From Tateyamaria omphalii (lineage in GTDB: Bacteria > Pseudomonadota > Alphaproteobacteria > Rhodobacterales > Rhodobacteraceae): DNA of 64,000 nt. Of this stretch, positions 1 through 8,351 are shown piece by piece (the first letter of the stretch is position 1; every line of letters starts with the position of its first letter). Under the pieces are notes generated by a model, which saw only the letters and a program-made list of their open reading frames with translations, had not been told where the DNA came from and searched no databases. The stretch is taken from assembly GCF_014651375.1 (NCBI RefSeq), contig NZ_BMWT01000001.1:1042501-1106500 (forward strand), in the 5' to 3' direction. The position numbers were made by a program, and so were the translations under genes.

Positions 1-266
1 TCGGGCGGCTGTGTATCATCCAGCTGCATGGGTCCGACATGACCGATGGGTGCCCCGTCTCGTTCCATGATATAGCGGCCGAAACCGCGCAGGGTCCAAT
101 GACCGGCGATGGCCGCCAACTTGTCGAAGGCTTTGGCCTGATCGAAAGGCCCCCCGACGAATTTCGTGCGGTCGGAGGCGCAATAGGTCGCATAGACCGA
201 CAAGTCGCCGGCTTGCGGCTGGCGCAGGGTTAACCGATCAGTACGGAGCGTAGGGGCAGCTTTCAT
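1..266 (-). CDS. GNAT family N-acetyltransferase, 3' end outside window
   Basis: The gene reads leftward off the window edge; 88 codons are visible from the ATG at 266. The opening (MKAAPTLRTDRLTLR) and the stretch RGFGRYIMERDGAPIGHVG match the first half of RimJ/RimL-type GNAT enzymes, which transfer acetyl from acetyl-CoA to an amine. The acetyl-CoA loop itself is cut off. Its start overlaps the stop of the next gene by 4 bases (ATGA), making it the last visible cistron of a leftward ffh-NIPSNAP-GNAT-GNAT operon. It is clearly a paralogue of its neighbour. The substrate cannot be inferred. Confidence 0.85.
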   Translation of the reverse strand, partial: MKAAPTLRTDRLTLRQPQAGDLSVYATYCASDRTKFVGGPFDQAKAFDKLAAIAGHWTLRGFGRYIMERDGAPIGHVGPMQLDDTQPP

Positions 267-784
267 GCACCCCTCCGATGACGGAAAACCGCCGTGTCTT
301 GGGACGTTTCACCAGTGGGCAGGGGGGCATCCGGGTCATGGGTTGCGCCGAGTTTGGCTGCGAGTGCTTCGGAGCGGGTGTTGCCGGGTGTGATGTAGCT
401 GACGACGCTTTCGGCGTTGGTATTCGACCAAAACCAGTTGCGTGCAAGAGTGGCCGCTTCGGCAGCATAGCCGTGCCCTTCGAATTCTTCGAGCAGAACC
501 CAGCCCAGTTCCGGTTCGGGGAAGTGGTGCGGTTGGTTGATGCCGATCTGGCCCATGAACGCGCCATCGCTGTTGCGTTCAAGTCCCCAGCTGCCAAAGC
601 CCTTGAGTTGCCAACTGCCTACTTCCGCGGCGATCCAGTACCACATCTGTTTGGCTGCAACTGGGCCACCCATGTACTGCGCGCGGTCAGATGCGAAGAG
701 CGCGTAGAGCGGTTCGAAGTCCGACATCACGTGCGCGCGCAATGTCAGGCGGTCAGTCTTGAGGGTGGGGGCAAGGGGTGTCAT
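263..784 (-). CDS. GNAT family N-acetyltransferase (RimJ/RimL type)
   Basis: A 173-residue protein opening with MTPLAPTLKTDRLTLR, the usual first strand of RimJ/RimL-like GNAT enzymes. GWVLLEEFEGHGYAAEA at mid-protein is the acetyl-CoA pyrophosphate loop (the Q/R-x-x-G-x-G/A type motif), and ITPGNTRSEALAAKLG is the usual last conserved helix. The reading frame is open far upstream, but the ATG at 784 is chosen because it starts at the conserved motif and overlaps the stop of the upstream NIPSNAP gene by 4 bases. It also overlaps the following GNAT gene by 4 bases, so translation is probably coupled. Acceptor unknown. Confidence 0.9.
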   Translation of the reverse strand: MTPLAPTLKTDRLTLRAHVMSDFEPLYALFASDRAQYMGGPVAAKQMWYWIAAEVGSWQLKGFGSWGLERNSDGAFMGQIGINQPHHFPEPELGWVLLEEFEGHGYAAEAATLARNWFWSNTNAESVVSYITPGNTRSEALAAKLGATHDPDAPLPTGETSQDTAVFRHRRGA

Positions 785-1113
785 AGGCCCAACTCCTGCA
801 ACGATGCGCCGTCGAGTACGGGGCGGGTGAAGGTGCGGTCGAAGCTGAGGATGCAGCCGGTGTCTTGCGCGTGTTTGTAGGCGCGTTGGCATTCGCCGTC
901 CTGCGCCATTTCGGTGCGGTAGGCTTCGTAGGCCGCAAGCGATGGGAACGAGAACATCGCCCATGCTTTGTTGTTGGCCCCTTCGGAGGGCAGGAAATAG
1001 CCGTGATGCGTGCCGCCCATGCGGTTCACGAGGTGAATCCACGCACGCGCGTAGACCTCGAACGCATCGACCTTTTGAGGGTCGATCACATATGTGATCA
1101 GGGCGGTTATCAT
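781..1113 (-). CDS. NIPSNAP family protein
   Basis: A 110-residue protein beginning MITALITYVIDPQKVDAFE. The pattern of an N-terminal strand, then ARAWIHLVNRMGGTHHGYFLP, then an AMFSFPSLAAYEAYR segment, is that of the small NIPSNAP alpha-beta barrel (dimeric ferredoxin-like) family; their biochemical role is generally unknown. No signal peptide or membrane segment is visible. Its ATG overlaps the stop of ffh by 4 bases and its stop overlaps the next gene by 4 bases, placing it inside the ffh operon. Confidence 0.85.
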   Translation of the reverse strand: MITALITYVIDPQKVDAFEVYARAWIHLVNRMGGTHHGYFLPSEGANNKAWAMFSFPSLAAYEAYRTEMAQDGECQRAYKHAQDTGCILSFDRTFTRPVLDGASLQELGL

Positions 1114-2609
1114 TTCTTCTTGCCGAACCCGCTCAGGCCCGGGGGCAGGGGCATACCGCCGCCAAGGCCCGGCAGACCGCCGGGCATCTTGCCGCCGAGT
1201 TGCTTGGCTGCCGCCTCAAGCTGGGCCTGATCCATGTTGCCCATGTCGGGCATGCCGCCGCCTTTGCCCATCATAGCCTGCATGGCTTTTTTCATCATGC
1301 CGCCTTTGCCCTTGCCGAGCTTTTTCATCATGTCGGACATCTGGCGGTGCATCTTGAGCAGCTTGTTGAGGTCAGAGACCTGCATACCCGAGCCTGCTGC
1401 GATGCGTTTCTTCCGGCTGGCCTGCAGGATTTGCGGGGCCGCGCGCTCTTTCTTGGTCATGGACTGGATCATGGCGATCTGCTGCTTGAGGATCTTGTCG
1501 TCGAAGCCCGCGTCCTGCACCTGTTTGGCCATCTTACCCATGCCGGGCATCATGCCCATCATGCCTTCCATGCCGCCCATCTTGATCATCTGTTCAAGCT
1601 GCATCTTCAGGTCGTTCATGTTGAACTGACCCTTGGCCATGCGCTTCATCATCTTTTCGGCCTGTTCGGCCTCGATGGTTTCCTGCGCTTTTTCGACAAG
1701 GCTAACGATGTCGCCCATGCCGAGGATGCGGCCCGCGATGCGTTCCGGCTCGAAGGTTTCGAGCGCGTCCATCTTTTCGCCTAGACCAACGAACTTGATG
1801 GGCTTGCCGGTGACGGCGCGCATGGACAAGGCGGCACCGCCGCGCCCGTCGCCGTCCATCCGGGTCAGGACCACGCCCGAGATGCCGATGCGGTCATCAA
1901 AGTTTTGTGCCGTGTTCACGGCGTCCTGGCCGGTCAGGCCGTCGACCACGAGGATGGTTTCGCGCGGGGTCGCCACGTCGCGGACCTGTTCGACCTGCGT
2001 CATCAATTCTTCGTCGATCGAGAGGCGACCGGCAGTGTCGAGCATGTAGACGTCGTAGCCACCCATGCTGGCTTGGGTCTTGGCCCGTTTGGCGATGGCG
2101 ACAGGGTCTTCGCCCTTCACAATCGGCAGGGTGTCGACGCCAATTTGCGCGCCGAGGATGGCGAGCTGTTCCATGGCCGCCGGCCGGTTCACGTCGAGCG
2201 AGGCCATGAGCACCCGCTTGCCATCGCGTTCGGTCAGGCGTTTCGCCAGCTTGGCGGTCGTCGTTGTTTTACCGCCACCTTGCAGACCAACCATCAGGAT
2301 CGGGGCAGGGGGGCTGTCGATTTTCAGCGCGCCGGGTTCGCCTTCGCCCTTGAGCGTGTCGACCAGCGCATCGTGCACGATCTTGACGACTTGCTGGCCG
2401 GGTGTGACGGATTTGGTGACGGCCTGACCGGTCGCCTGTTCCTGTACCGCTTTGACGAAGTCGCGTGCGACTGGCAGCGATACGTCAGCTTCAAGCAGGG
2501 CCACGCGGACCTCGCGCAGGGCGGTTTTGACGTCTTCTTCGCTCAGCGCACCCTGTTTGGTCAGCCGGTCGAAGACACTGGAGAGGCGTTCGGATAGATT
2601 TTCAAACAT
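1110..2609 (-). CDS. ffh: Signal recognition particle protein Ffh (SRP54)
   Basis: A 499-residue GTPase that binds signal peptides of nascent membrane and secreted proteins and, with 4.5S RNA, hands the ribosome to FtsY. Visible parts: N-terminal helical N domain (residues 1-85); G domain with GLQGGGKTTTTAKLAKRL (P loop, near 108), LDTAGRLSIDEEL, and TRMDGDGRGGAALSM with TGKPIKFVGLGEKM; then a very methionine-rich M domain from about residue 320 (for example GGMEGMMGMMPGMGKM). The tail is rich in Gly, Pro and Met (GGMPLPPGLSGFGKKK) and somewhat longer than in E. coli (453 residues). The start follows an AAGGATGAAGG ribosome binding region. First gene of the leftward operon. Confidence 0.98.
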   Translation of the reverse strand: MFENLSERLSSVFDRLTKQGALSEEDVKTALREVRVALLEADVSLPVARDFVKAVQEQATGQAVTKSVTPGQQVVKIVHDALVDTLKGEGEPGALKIDSPPAPILMVGLQGGGKTTTTAKLAKRLTERDGKRVLMASLDVNRPAAMEQLAILGAQIGVDTLPIVKGEDPVAIAKRAKTQASMGGYDVYMLDTAGRLSIDEELMTQVEQVRDVATPRETILVVDGLTGQDAVNTAQNFDDRIGISGVVLTRMDGDGRGGAALSMRAVTGKPIKFVGLGEKMDALETFEPERIAGRILGMGDIVSLVEKAQETIEAEQAEKMMKRMAKGQFNMNDLKMQLEQMIKMGGMEGMMGMMPGMGKMAKQVQDAGFDDKILKQQIAMIQSMTKKERAAPQILQASRKKRIAAGSGMQVSDLNKLLKMHRQMSDMMKKLGKGKGGMMKKAMQAMMGKGGGMPDMGNMDQAQLEAAAKQLGGKMPGGLPGLGGGMPLPPGLSGFGKKK

Positions 2610-2615
2610 GGGCCT

Positions 2616-2687
2616 TCATCCTTTCGACCGTTGACGTTTGCCTGACAGGTAAGTGCAGGCGGTGCAGACCCCAAGGAAATGATCCAA
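2616..2687 (-). CDS. Possible 23-residue leader peptide upstream of ffh
   Basis: A short frame starting at TTG 2687 (preceded by a G-run about 8 bases upstream) would give a 23-residue peptide with GVCTACTYLSG and the basic tail KRQRSKG. It stops 6 bases before the ffh ATG, and its last codons form the ffh ribosome binding site (AAAGGATGAAGG), so any ribosome translating it would affect ffh initiation. The frame continues open far upstream, so this could be chance. Supporting points are only position, start context and an unusual Cys-x-x-Cys/basic composition. Confidence 0.3.
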   Translation of the reverse strand: MDHFLGVCTACTYLSGKRQRSKG

Positions 2688-2784
2688 ACGAAAAGCACCC
2701 CCGTGGGCGCAACGCGCTGACGGAGGGCGATCCCGGGATATCCCAAGGGACCGGAAGTTTACAGACTCCCGGGTGTTGCGGGGG

Positions 2785-2812
2785 CAATAGGCTGCAAGTT
2801 GCAGTGAGTCAA
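2785..2812 (-). promoter_or_regulatory. Candidate sigma-70 promoter for ffh
   Basis: Read on the minus strand there is a TTGACT -35 element (2812-2807), a 16-base spacer, and CTATTG (2790-2785) as a weak -10. Transcription from here would give an ffh leader of about 170 bases, which contains the inverted pair CCCGGGA/TCCCGGG (about 2733-2776) and the possible leader peptide. Confidence 0.45.
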
Positions 2813-3287
2813 GCTTTGCCGGGTCAGAACGGCGCAGTTCAGCAGGCGCGCTTTGCCTGTCTTTTTGCATTTCGACAGGTTGTCTGTGGTTTCGGCAGTC
2901 TTCTGGGCGTTTCGTCGCCGTTTGATCGCTGAACAGGTCTTTTGTTTGCCGGTGTTTTGCCAAGTTTGCTATGCGCGATCTTGGTTCAAAGTGGAATAGT
3001 ACCGTGCCACCGTTCCGTTCGGGAAGCGATCTGCGTTGATTAAAGAAGCACAGCAGGTTCGACCACACCGTAAGCTGACGCCAGACAACGCGATCGAGGC
3101 GACGGCATGGGCGGTGCACAAACAAAAGAGGTTTCGCACGCGTGTTGGACCGCTTGCCAGCAGGTGCGATTAAATTTTGCCACATGGAGGTAGATGATCC
3201 GAGCGAGTTAGAGCAACGGATCATGTGGCGGATGTTCAGTCTTTGACGTCGAACCGATGCCACTCCTTAGCAAACGGGGCACACCCA
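2813..3287. other. Intergenic stretch without a recognised gene
   Basis: About 475 bases between the ffh promoter and the cytochrome c gene. An open frame runs through it leftward, but its translation has no recognisable motif and a biased, low-quality composition. The only structure I see is an 8-bp inverted repeat ATGATCCG (3194-3201) / CGGATCAT (3217-3224) with a 15-base loop, not followed by a T run. No tRNA or known small RNA was recognised. Confidence 0.5.
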
Positions 3288-3686
3288 CTATTCCTGAATA
3301 CTTTCCAGATATGCCATCAGGTCCACGATGGGTTGGCTGGTCAGGATCGGTTGGCCTGTTTCGGCTTTTATGGCTGTGTCTTCTCCTTCGAAATACCAGC
3401 CATAGACCGGCATAGGGGAGCCGTGGCTGACCAGCGGGTCGCGCCCGTCAATTCGCGACACCACACGTATGATGGGGAACGTACCGTCGTTGCGCGCGGC
3501 CAGGTCACGCAGGCTGGGCGGTTGCAGGAGGAGGGCCGGACGCATGGGGCCTTTGCCATCCGCATCGACCCCGTGACACGTTGCACAGTGGCGCTGGTAG
3601 AGCGTTGCACCTGTGCTTATGTCCTGAGCAATCGCGGTCAGTGGTGCAATGCATATAAAGGCGAAGGTGGCGATGAGGTGTTTCAT
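3288..3686 (-). CDS. Periplasmic c-type cytochrome, single haem
   Basis: A 132-residue precursor. Residues 1-20 (MKHLIATFAFICIAPLTAIA) form a signal peptide. The haem motif is C34-x-x-C37-H38 (QRHCATCHGVDADGKGPMRP), typical of class I cytochromes c, and SPMPVYGW probably supplies the methionine axial ligand. A start at the ATG 3686 is supported by the signal peptide and an upstream GGAGAC ribosome binding site; the frame is open further upstream but that part makes no sense. It stands alone, so the electron partners are unknown. Conserved PMPVYGWYF resembles small periplasmic cytochromes accompanying dehydrogenases. Confidence 0.9.
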   Translation of the reverse strand: MKHLIATFAFICIAPLTAIAQDISTGATLYQRHCATCHGVDADGKGPMRPALLLQPPSLRDLAARNDGTFPIIRVVSRIDGRDPLVSHGSPMPVYGWYFEGEDTAIKAETGQPILTSQPIVDLMAYLESIQE

Positions 3687-3802
3687 GGTCCGTCTCCTGT
3701 CTGGTACTCTACTCAGGATAGGGGTCGGCTGAGTCTGCGCCGTGATCTCGATCAATTTTTTACAGAGTCTGCCAAGGCAGAGCTGGAAATGGACATTGCC
3801 AA

Positions 3803-4363
3803 ATGACACCACTTTTTGCACCGCAAGCTTACAACAACGCATGGTCGAATTACCGCCTTCATCGCGCGTGTGCAGTTCTGGATATAAAGGAGCTGGAGGC
3901 CCGTCGTCCTTCCTTCTTTGGGTCCATCATAGCGACGCTGAATCACATACTGATTGTCGATCAGTTCTATGTATCGGCGCTTGAAGGCGCTTGCGTTGGC
4001 CCTGCCGCCTTTGCCGAGGAGGTGCCGTATCGCGACATGCCTGTCTTGCGCGCGGCGCAGCGTGACGTGGATCGGCGCCTGATTGCTGTAACCGAGGATG
4101 CAACATTGTCGGATCCGACACGCAGCGTTCAGATGGCCCGTGATCGTGGTGTTCAGGAGGAACGATTTGATCGCACCTTTCTGCATTTGATCCAGCACCA
4201 GATTCATCATCGTGGGCAGGTCCACGCTCTTTTGAGCATGACGACCGTTCCACCGCCGCAGTTGGATGAGTTTTATATGGCCTGGGCCGACGACGCGCGG
4301 CGCCGGGCGCCGGACTTGAATGATATGGGGTTGAGCGAAGCTGATATTTGGGGCGGACGCTAG
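3803..4363 (+). CDS. DinB family protein
   Basis: A 186-residue four-helix-bundle protein of the DinB/YfiT-like superfamily, often metal-dependent thiol transferases or of unknown function. The three metal-ligand histidines expected for the fold are present: one in ATLNHILIVDQFY near residue 48 and two in HQIHHRGQVHALL near 135-142. The N-terminus (AYNNAWSNYRLH) is the usual first helix. The ribosome binding site is weak. It converges on the next gene, with a 4-base overlap of the two 3' ends. Confidence 0.88.
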   Translation: MTPLFAPQAYNNAWSNYRLHRACAVLDIKELEARRPSFFGSIIATLNHILIVDQFYVSALEGACVGPAAFAEEVPYRDMPVLRAAQRDVDRRLIAVTEDATLSDPTRSVQMARDRGVQEERFDRTFLHLIQHQIHHRGQVHALLSMTTVPPPQLDEFYMAWADDARRRAPDLNDMGLSEADIWGGR

Positions 4364-4824
4364 GGAATACGTCGGTAGGATTTGAGCCAGCTGTTGATTG
4401 CATCTGCCGCTCGGTGTGGGCCATTGCCGGAGTTGTAGGCCTCGACCAGCGGATAGGGCGGGTGGGCATCATGGAATGTCAGGATCGCGCGGGCCGTGTC
4501 CGAGACATTGTCGATATCGGCACGGCGTACTGTATCAAGCTTGTAAACAGCGTTTTGGTATTTGAAGACTGTGCGGCGCTGAACTGTGACGGTTCCAGAA
4601 TGTACGTCAAAGATGACTTGATCGCGCTTGATGGCTATTGCGAAAATCCCCAGCGGTACACCTGCACCCAATAGCACAATCAGTAAGCCGCTGCGTTCTC
4701 CGGCAGTTATAAGGACAAGACCTGCCGCCGCGCAGGCGACGATGCAGATAATCAATCCGCCGCCAAGCAGCCAGGGTGCATGTGCCAGAATCAGTTGCGT
4801 GGGTATGTTGCGTACGATGACCAT
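4360..4824 (-). CDS. Hypothetical membrane protein with two membrane segments
   Basis: A 154-residue protein with two hydrophobic segments, about residues 18-38 and 45-65, followed by a soluble part that reads as beta strands (KRDQVIFDVHSGTVTVQRR, VYKLDTVRRADID, RAILTFHDAHPPYPL). That layout resembles small membrane-anchored PH-like proteins, but I recognise no specific family. It is single-standing, convergent with the DinB gene, and separated by about 100 bases from azoR, which points the same way. Confidence 0.7.
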   Translation of the reverse strand: MVIVRNIPTQLILAHAPWLLGGGLIICIVACAAAGLVLITAGERSGLLIVLLGAGVPLGIFAIAIKRDQVIFDVHSGTVTVQRRTVFKYQNAVYKLDTVRRADIDNVSDTARAILTFHDAHPPYPLVEAYNSGNGPHRAADAINSWLKSYRRIP

Positions 4825-4923
4825 ATCGTGACGCTATCTGCACCGTCATGTGGTGGACAATGGGTGAACCCGCCCTGCTGCTGATACGTAGGGGCGGGTG
4901 AATGGCAAACAGGCGCCTCGTCT

Positions 4924-5496
4924 CTAGGCCGCGAGCCTTTCGATCTCGGCTTTGGCGTCTTTGACCGCCTCCTCGCCTTGCGCCATGACACGGTCTGCGG
5001 CGATCACTTCAACATCATGGATGCCTATGAATCCCAGGACGTGTTTCAGGTGGCCTGTGGCAAAGTCAATCTCGCTGCCAACGGCTGTGCCGCCTGTGGC
5101 TACGGCGATGATAGCACGCTTGCCCTCAAGCAGGCCGACCGGGCCGGTTTCGCTGTATTTGAAGGTCAGTCCGGCCCGCGCGACCAAATCAACCCATGCT
5201 TTGAGTGCTGCAGGAATCCCGAAGTTGTAAACAGGTGTGCCGATGACGATGATGTCTGCGGCCTTCAGCTCATCGACGAGGCTGTCGGAGAGAGCAAGCG
5301 TGTCGCGTTGGGCCGCGTCCCGATCATCGGCGGGGGTGAAATTGGCGTTAACCCAGCTTTCCGTGATCTGTGGCAGGGCTTCGATCAGGTCGCGGCGGAT
5401 GACATCACCACCCAGTTTCGCAACGATGTCGGTTGTCAAGTCACGGGTCACGGAGCCTTGAGTGCGGGCGGAGCTGTCAATATGCAAGATGGTCAT
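4924..5496 (-). CDS. azoR: FMN-dependent NADH-azoreductase
   Basis: A 190-residue flavodoxin-fold quinone/azo reductase using NADH and FMN. MTILHIDSSARTQGSVTR is the FMN phosphate loop (SSxR..S), PVYNFGIPAALKAWVD is the AzoR-type Pro-x-x-Asn-Phe motif near residue 95, and IAVATGGTAVGSE lies in the second FMN loop. Length is that of the family (about 200). It is divergent from a LysR gene, with an imperfect palindrome between them, so that regulator probably controls it in response to quinones or similar electrophiles. Confidence 0.93.
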   Translation of the reverse strand: MTILHIDSSARTQGSVTRDLTTDIVAKLGGDVIRRDLIEALPQITESWVNANFTPADDRDAAQRDTLALSDSLVDELKAADIIVIGTPVYNFGIPAALKAWVDLVARAGLTFKYSETGPVGLLEGKRAIIAVATGGTAVGSEIDFATGHLKHVLGFIGIHDVEVIAADRVMAQGEEAVKDAKAEIERLAA

Positions 5497-5538
5497 TGGT
5501 CGGGTCCTCTTATGGGATGTGAATGTCGTGTGCCGTTA

Positions 5539-5569
5539 GAATTGGCTCTTGCAAATTCGAACGCAATTC
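5539..5569. promoter_or_regulatory. Candidate LysR operator between azoR and its divergent regulator
   Basis: Nested inverted repeats: GAATTG (5539-5544) with CAATTC (5564-5569), and inside them TTGC (5549-5552) with GCAA (5563-5566). The inner pair fits the T-N11-A type site that LysR regulators bind. It lies midway between the two divergent starts (5496 and 5619). Confidence 0.4.
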
Positions 5570-5618
5570 CTGAAACTCAACAGCATCTGTTAGGATTTGC
5601 ACAAAGAGCTTTTGACCG

Positions 5619-6500
5619 ATGGACAATTGGGACGAGATCAAGACCGCCTATCAAGTGGCCCGCATGGGCACGGTTAGCGGGGCGGCCGAAGTTCTGGGCG
5701 TTCATCATGCGACCGTCATCCGTCATATTGATGCACTTGAAGGGCGGCTTGGCGTCAAACTGTTTCAACGCCATGCGCGGGGTTATACCCCCACCGAGGC
5801 GGGTGATGATCTGTTTCGTGTAGCGCAAGCCACGGATGACCAGTTCAGTCAGCTGGTCGGACGTATCAAGGGGCGTGGCACCGAAGTGTCGGGCGAACTG
5901 GTGGTGACGTCCTTGGTCACGATGGCACCGCGGATGGCACCTGTCTTGACCGAGTTCCAGCAAAAGCACCCCGATGTTGTCGTGCGCTATCTGACGGGTG
6001 AGCGGCTGTTTCGCCTTGAATATGGTGAGGCGCATGTAGCAATCCGCGCGGGCAACGCTCCAGACCAGCCGGATAATGTCGTGCAGCCCTTTGTGCGGCA
6101 GTCGATGGGCCTCTATGCCACAAGGTCATACATATCCGAACATGGGCATCCCGAAGATATTGGATCGGCCGATGGCCACCGTTTCGTCAGCCATGACGCT
6201 GCTGACAATCGTGCACCTTTTCACAAATGGTTGCGCAGCCAGGTGAAAGAGGATGACATCACCTTCCGGTCTACTGATGTTCGTGCGCTGGAACAGGCCG
6301 TTCTCGCGGGGGCTGGCATAGGGTTTCTTCCGGTGATGGAGGCGCGGGCAAACCCCGATCTGGTTGAGATTGTAACCCCGCGAGAGGATTGGTCATCACC
6401 GTTGTGGCTGGTGACACATGTTGACCTGCATCGCACGAACAAGGTGCAAGCCTTCCTCACGTTCCTCAAGGAAAAGTCAAAGGACTGGCACGTCTTGTGA
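5619..6500 (+). CDS. LysR family transcriptional regulator
   Basis: A 293-residue regulator. Residues 1-60 form the winged helix-turn-helix (MGTVSGAAEVLGVHHATVIRHID, then GVKLFQRHARGYTPTEAG), followed by a linker helix and a periplasmic-binding-like effector domain from about residue 88 (SGELVVTSLVTMAPRMAPVL). Usual length. It is divergent from azoR and its last codon overlaps the GTG start of the following exporter (GTGA), so it may regulate both the reductase and the exporter. Confidence 0.93.
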   Translation: MDNWDEIKTAYQVARMGTVSGAAEVLGVHHATVIRHIDALEGRLGVKLFQRHARGYTPTEAGDDLFRVAQATDDQFSQLVGRIKGRGTEVSGELVVTSLVTMAPRMAPVLTEFQQKHPDVVVRYLTGERLFRLEYGEAHVAIRAGNAPDQPDNVVQPFVRQSMGLYATRSYISEHGHPEDIGSADGHRFVSHDAADNRAPFHKWLRSQVKEDDITFRSTDVRALEQAVLAGAGIGFLPVMEARANPDLVEIVTPREDWSSPLWLVTHVDLHRTNKVQAFLTFLKEKSKDWHVL

Positions 6501-7384
6501 GCGCCGGACTGCGCGGCCATGCGGCCATGTTGCTGTTTTCGGCGCTGGTTGCCGGATCGTTTTCGCTGGGCGCCATGGCGGCCAATGAAATCGCGCCCGC
6601 CGCCCTAAATGCGGCGCGCTTCTGGATCGCGGCCCTTGTCATTGGTGTCGCCGTGGTGATGCGGGGTGGTGTGCCACGATCCGCCTTGCAGGCACCGTGG
6701 CGCTATGCGCTGTTGGGCGGGCTTTTTGCCATATATTTCGTACTCATGTTCGAGGGGCTGAAGACTGCGGCACCTGTCAGTGCAGCGGCTGTCTTTACGC
6801 TTACCCCGGTCATGTCGGGCGTCTTTGGCTATGTTCTGTTGCGCCAGGTCACGACACCCCGTATGGCGTTTGCCCTTGCTGTTGGGGCTGCCGGTGCGCT
6901 TTGGGTGATTTTTCGAGCTGACCTGTCGGCGTTTTTGGCCTTCGACGTTGGCCGTGGCGAGATCATCTATTTCTTCGGCTGTGTAAGTCACGCGATCTAC
7001 ACCCCGATGGTCCGCAAGATGAACCGGGGTGAACCGGCGGTCGTGTTTACCTTTGGCATGTTGATTGCGGGGGCCGTGTTGCTGACGCTGTGGGGGTGGC
7101 GCGATCTGATGGCGACGCCATGGGCGGATTTGCCGAGGATCGTTTGGATTACGCTTCTATACGTGTCTGTCTTTGCTTCAGCTGCAACGTTTGTCCTGCT
7201 CCAATTTGCGACGCTGCGCCTGCCGTCTGCCAAGGTCATGGCCTATACCTACCTGACCCCCAGCTGGGTCATTTTGTGGGAGGTTACGCTTGGCAACGGT
7301 GTCCCACCAGGCATTGTGTGGGCGGGCGTTGGCCTAACTATTTTAGCGTTGTCCTTGCTGTTGAGGGACGAAGAACGCGCTTAG
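6497..7384 (+). CDS. DMT superfamily (EamA) transporter
   Basis: A 295-residue inner-membrane protein with ten hydrophobic segments arranged as two EamA repeats (first repeat about residues 10-140, second 155-290). ALNAARFWIAALVIG and AAPVSAAAVFTLTPVMSGV in repeat one and SAKVMAYTYLTPSWVILWEV in repeat two are the characteristic Pro-containing helices of drug/metabolite exporters. The GTG at 6497 overlaps the LysR stop, indicating translational coupling. Substrate unknown. Its 3' end overlaps the convergent glycosyltransferase by 4 bases. Confidence 0.92.
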   Translation: MSAGLRGHAAMLLFSALVAGSFSLGAMAANEIAPAALNAARFWIAALVIGVAVVMRGGVPRSALQAPWRYALLGGLFAIYFVLMFEGLKTAAPVSAAAVFTLTPVMSGVFGYVLLRQVTTPRMAFALAVGAAGALWVIFRADLSAFLAFDVGRGEIIYFFGCVSHAIYTPMVRKMNRGEPAVVFTFGMLIAGAVLLTLWGWRDLMATPWADLPRIVWITLLYVSVFASAATFVLLQFATLRLPSAKVMAYTYLTPSWVILWEVTLGNGVPPGIVWAGVGLTILALSLLLRDEERA

Positions 7385-8280
7385 AGAAATCCGTTGTCTG
7401 TCAGCATGGTCCGAAGTTCGTCCAATGACAGAGGGGCGGGGGTTTCACCGGTCAACGGGCGTTGACGCGGATCGATCAAAAGTGGTGACGGACCCGCAAA
7501 GCTTTTTATCTGGGTGGAGAGGTGCCGCAACATCTCGGGCCGGTTGCGGCGCATAAAGATCGCCACACTCGCATCCGACCGCATCACAAAGGACGCAAGG
7601 TGAAACGCTGACCCGTCCGAGCCAACGATGGTTCTTGCGGCGCGCAGGATCCCGAGCTGAACTTCAAGGTGGTGGTCTTGAGGGTGGAAAATGAAGTAGC
7701 CCGCATCTTCCATCATCGCCTCGATCTCGTCTTCGCGGTCGACGCGCTGGTGTCCGCGCTTCAAACCCCTGCGTGAGACATAGAGCTTTTCCGGCCCGTC
7801 TACTTTTACTCTTGCGAACCTCTTTTGGGTGTAGGCACGGAACTCTGGTGTACCGTTCAGCCATGGTCCATGTCCAAACCCGGCTGTGGGCAAAACCAGC
7901 CTGTCGACCCGTGTTGGCGCCCTTATGACCCTTAAGGGAACCCCATCGCAGAACCGGTCAACCACCGGCGCGAGGCTGTTTTCCAGAGCTGGTTCCATGT
8001 ACATGTGCGCTCGTGTGGGGATGACCAAGCCGTCCAGTGGAGTTTCGAGATGGTCGAGCGCCCACAGACGCACGAGGCTTTCCAGCATGAAATGGCCAAA
8101 ATGCGAATGCCCAAATCCAGCATAAAGATGTGTGCCGGGCAGGTGTTCCGTCGCCTGCTCTCGATTGGGGGCTATGCTCAGCCGTCGCCGAGACAGCCGT
8201 GCCTGCGACAAGGGTAAGAAGGAGCCACGTCTGTCAAAAACGCCGTGGGGTGCATTGTCTCCTGCAGCGGCGTTGGGCAT
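7381..8280 (-). CDS. Glycosyltransferase family 61 protein (DUF563)
   Basis: About 299 residues. Family 61 features are HSHFGHFMLESLVRLWAL near residue 58, KLYVSRRGLKRG near 163, and the C-terminal HPQDHHLEVQLGILRAART and VGSDGSAFHLASF, where family members carry the Asp-Gly-Ser/Ala-x-x-His active-site region. These enzymes add sugars to surface polysaccharide or glycans. No membrane segment. The ATG at 8280 is the first in-frame one, but the frame is open back to the stop of the ArsR gene (8352) with family-like sequence, so the true start may be a rarer codon further up and the protein up to about 24 residues longer. Confidence 0.8.
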   Translation of the reverse strand: MPNAAAGDNAPHGVFDRRGSFLPLSQARLSRRRLSIAPNREQATEHLPGTHLYAGFGHSHFGHFMLESLVRLWALDHLETPLDGLVIPTRAHMYMEPALENSLAPVVDRFCDGVPLRVIRAPTRVDRLVLPTAGFGHGPWLNGTPEFRAYTQKRFARVKVDGPEKLYVSRRGLKRGHQRVDREDEIEAMMEDAGYFIFHPQDHHLEVQLGILRAARTIVGSDGSAFHLASFVMRSDASVAIFMRRNRPEMLRHLSTQIKSFAGPSPLLIDPRQRPLTGETPAPLSLDELRTMLTDNGFL

Positions 8281-8351
8281 GACAATGGCACTTCTGACAA
8301 TGCGTATGCGCGCAGGTGGAAGTGTGTCCGGCAGTTTCGTTGCAACATCGA

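Noticed and set aside
3194-3224. Inverted repeat ATGATCCG/CGGATCAT as a terminator or tRNA fragment
   Set aside because: No T run follows on either strand and no cloverleaf can be formed.
2616-3263. A 215-codon minus-strand frame upstream of ffh read as one protein
   Set aside because: No ribosome binding site or motif, and it runs across the likely ffh promoter. Only the last 23 codons were kept, as a low-confidence leader peptide.
3225-3806. A 193-codon plus-strand frame
   Set aside because: It is antisense to the cytochrome c gene, whose signal peptide and CxxCH motif are clear.
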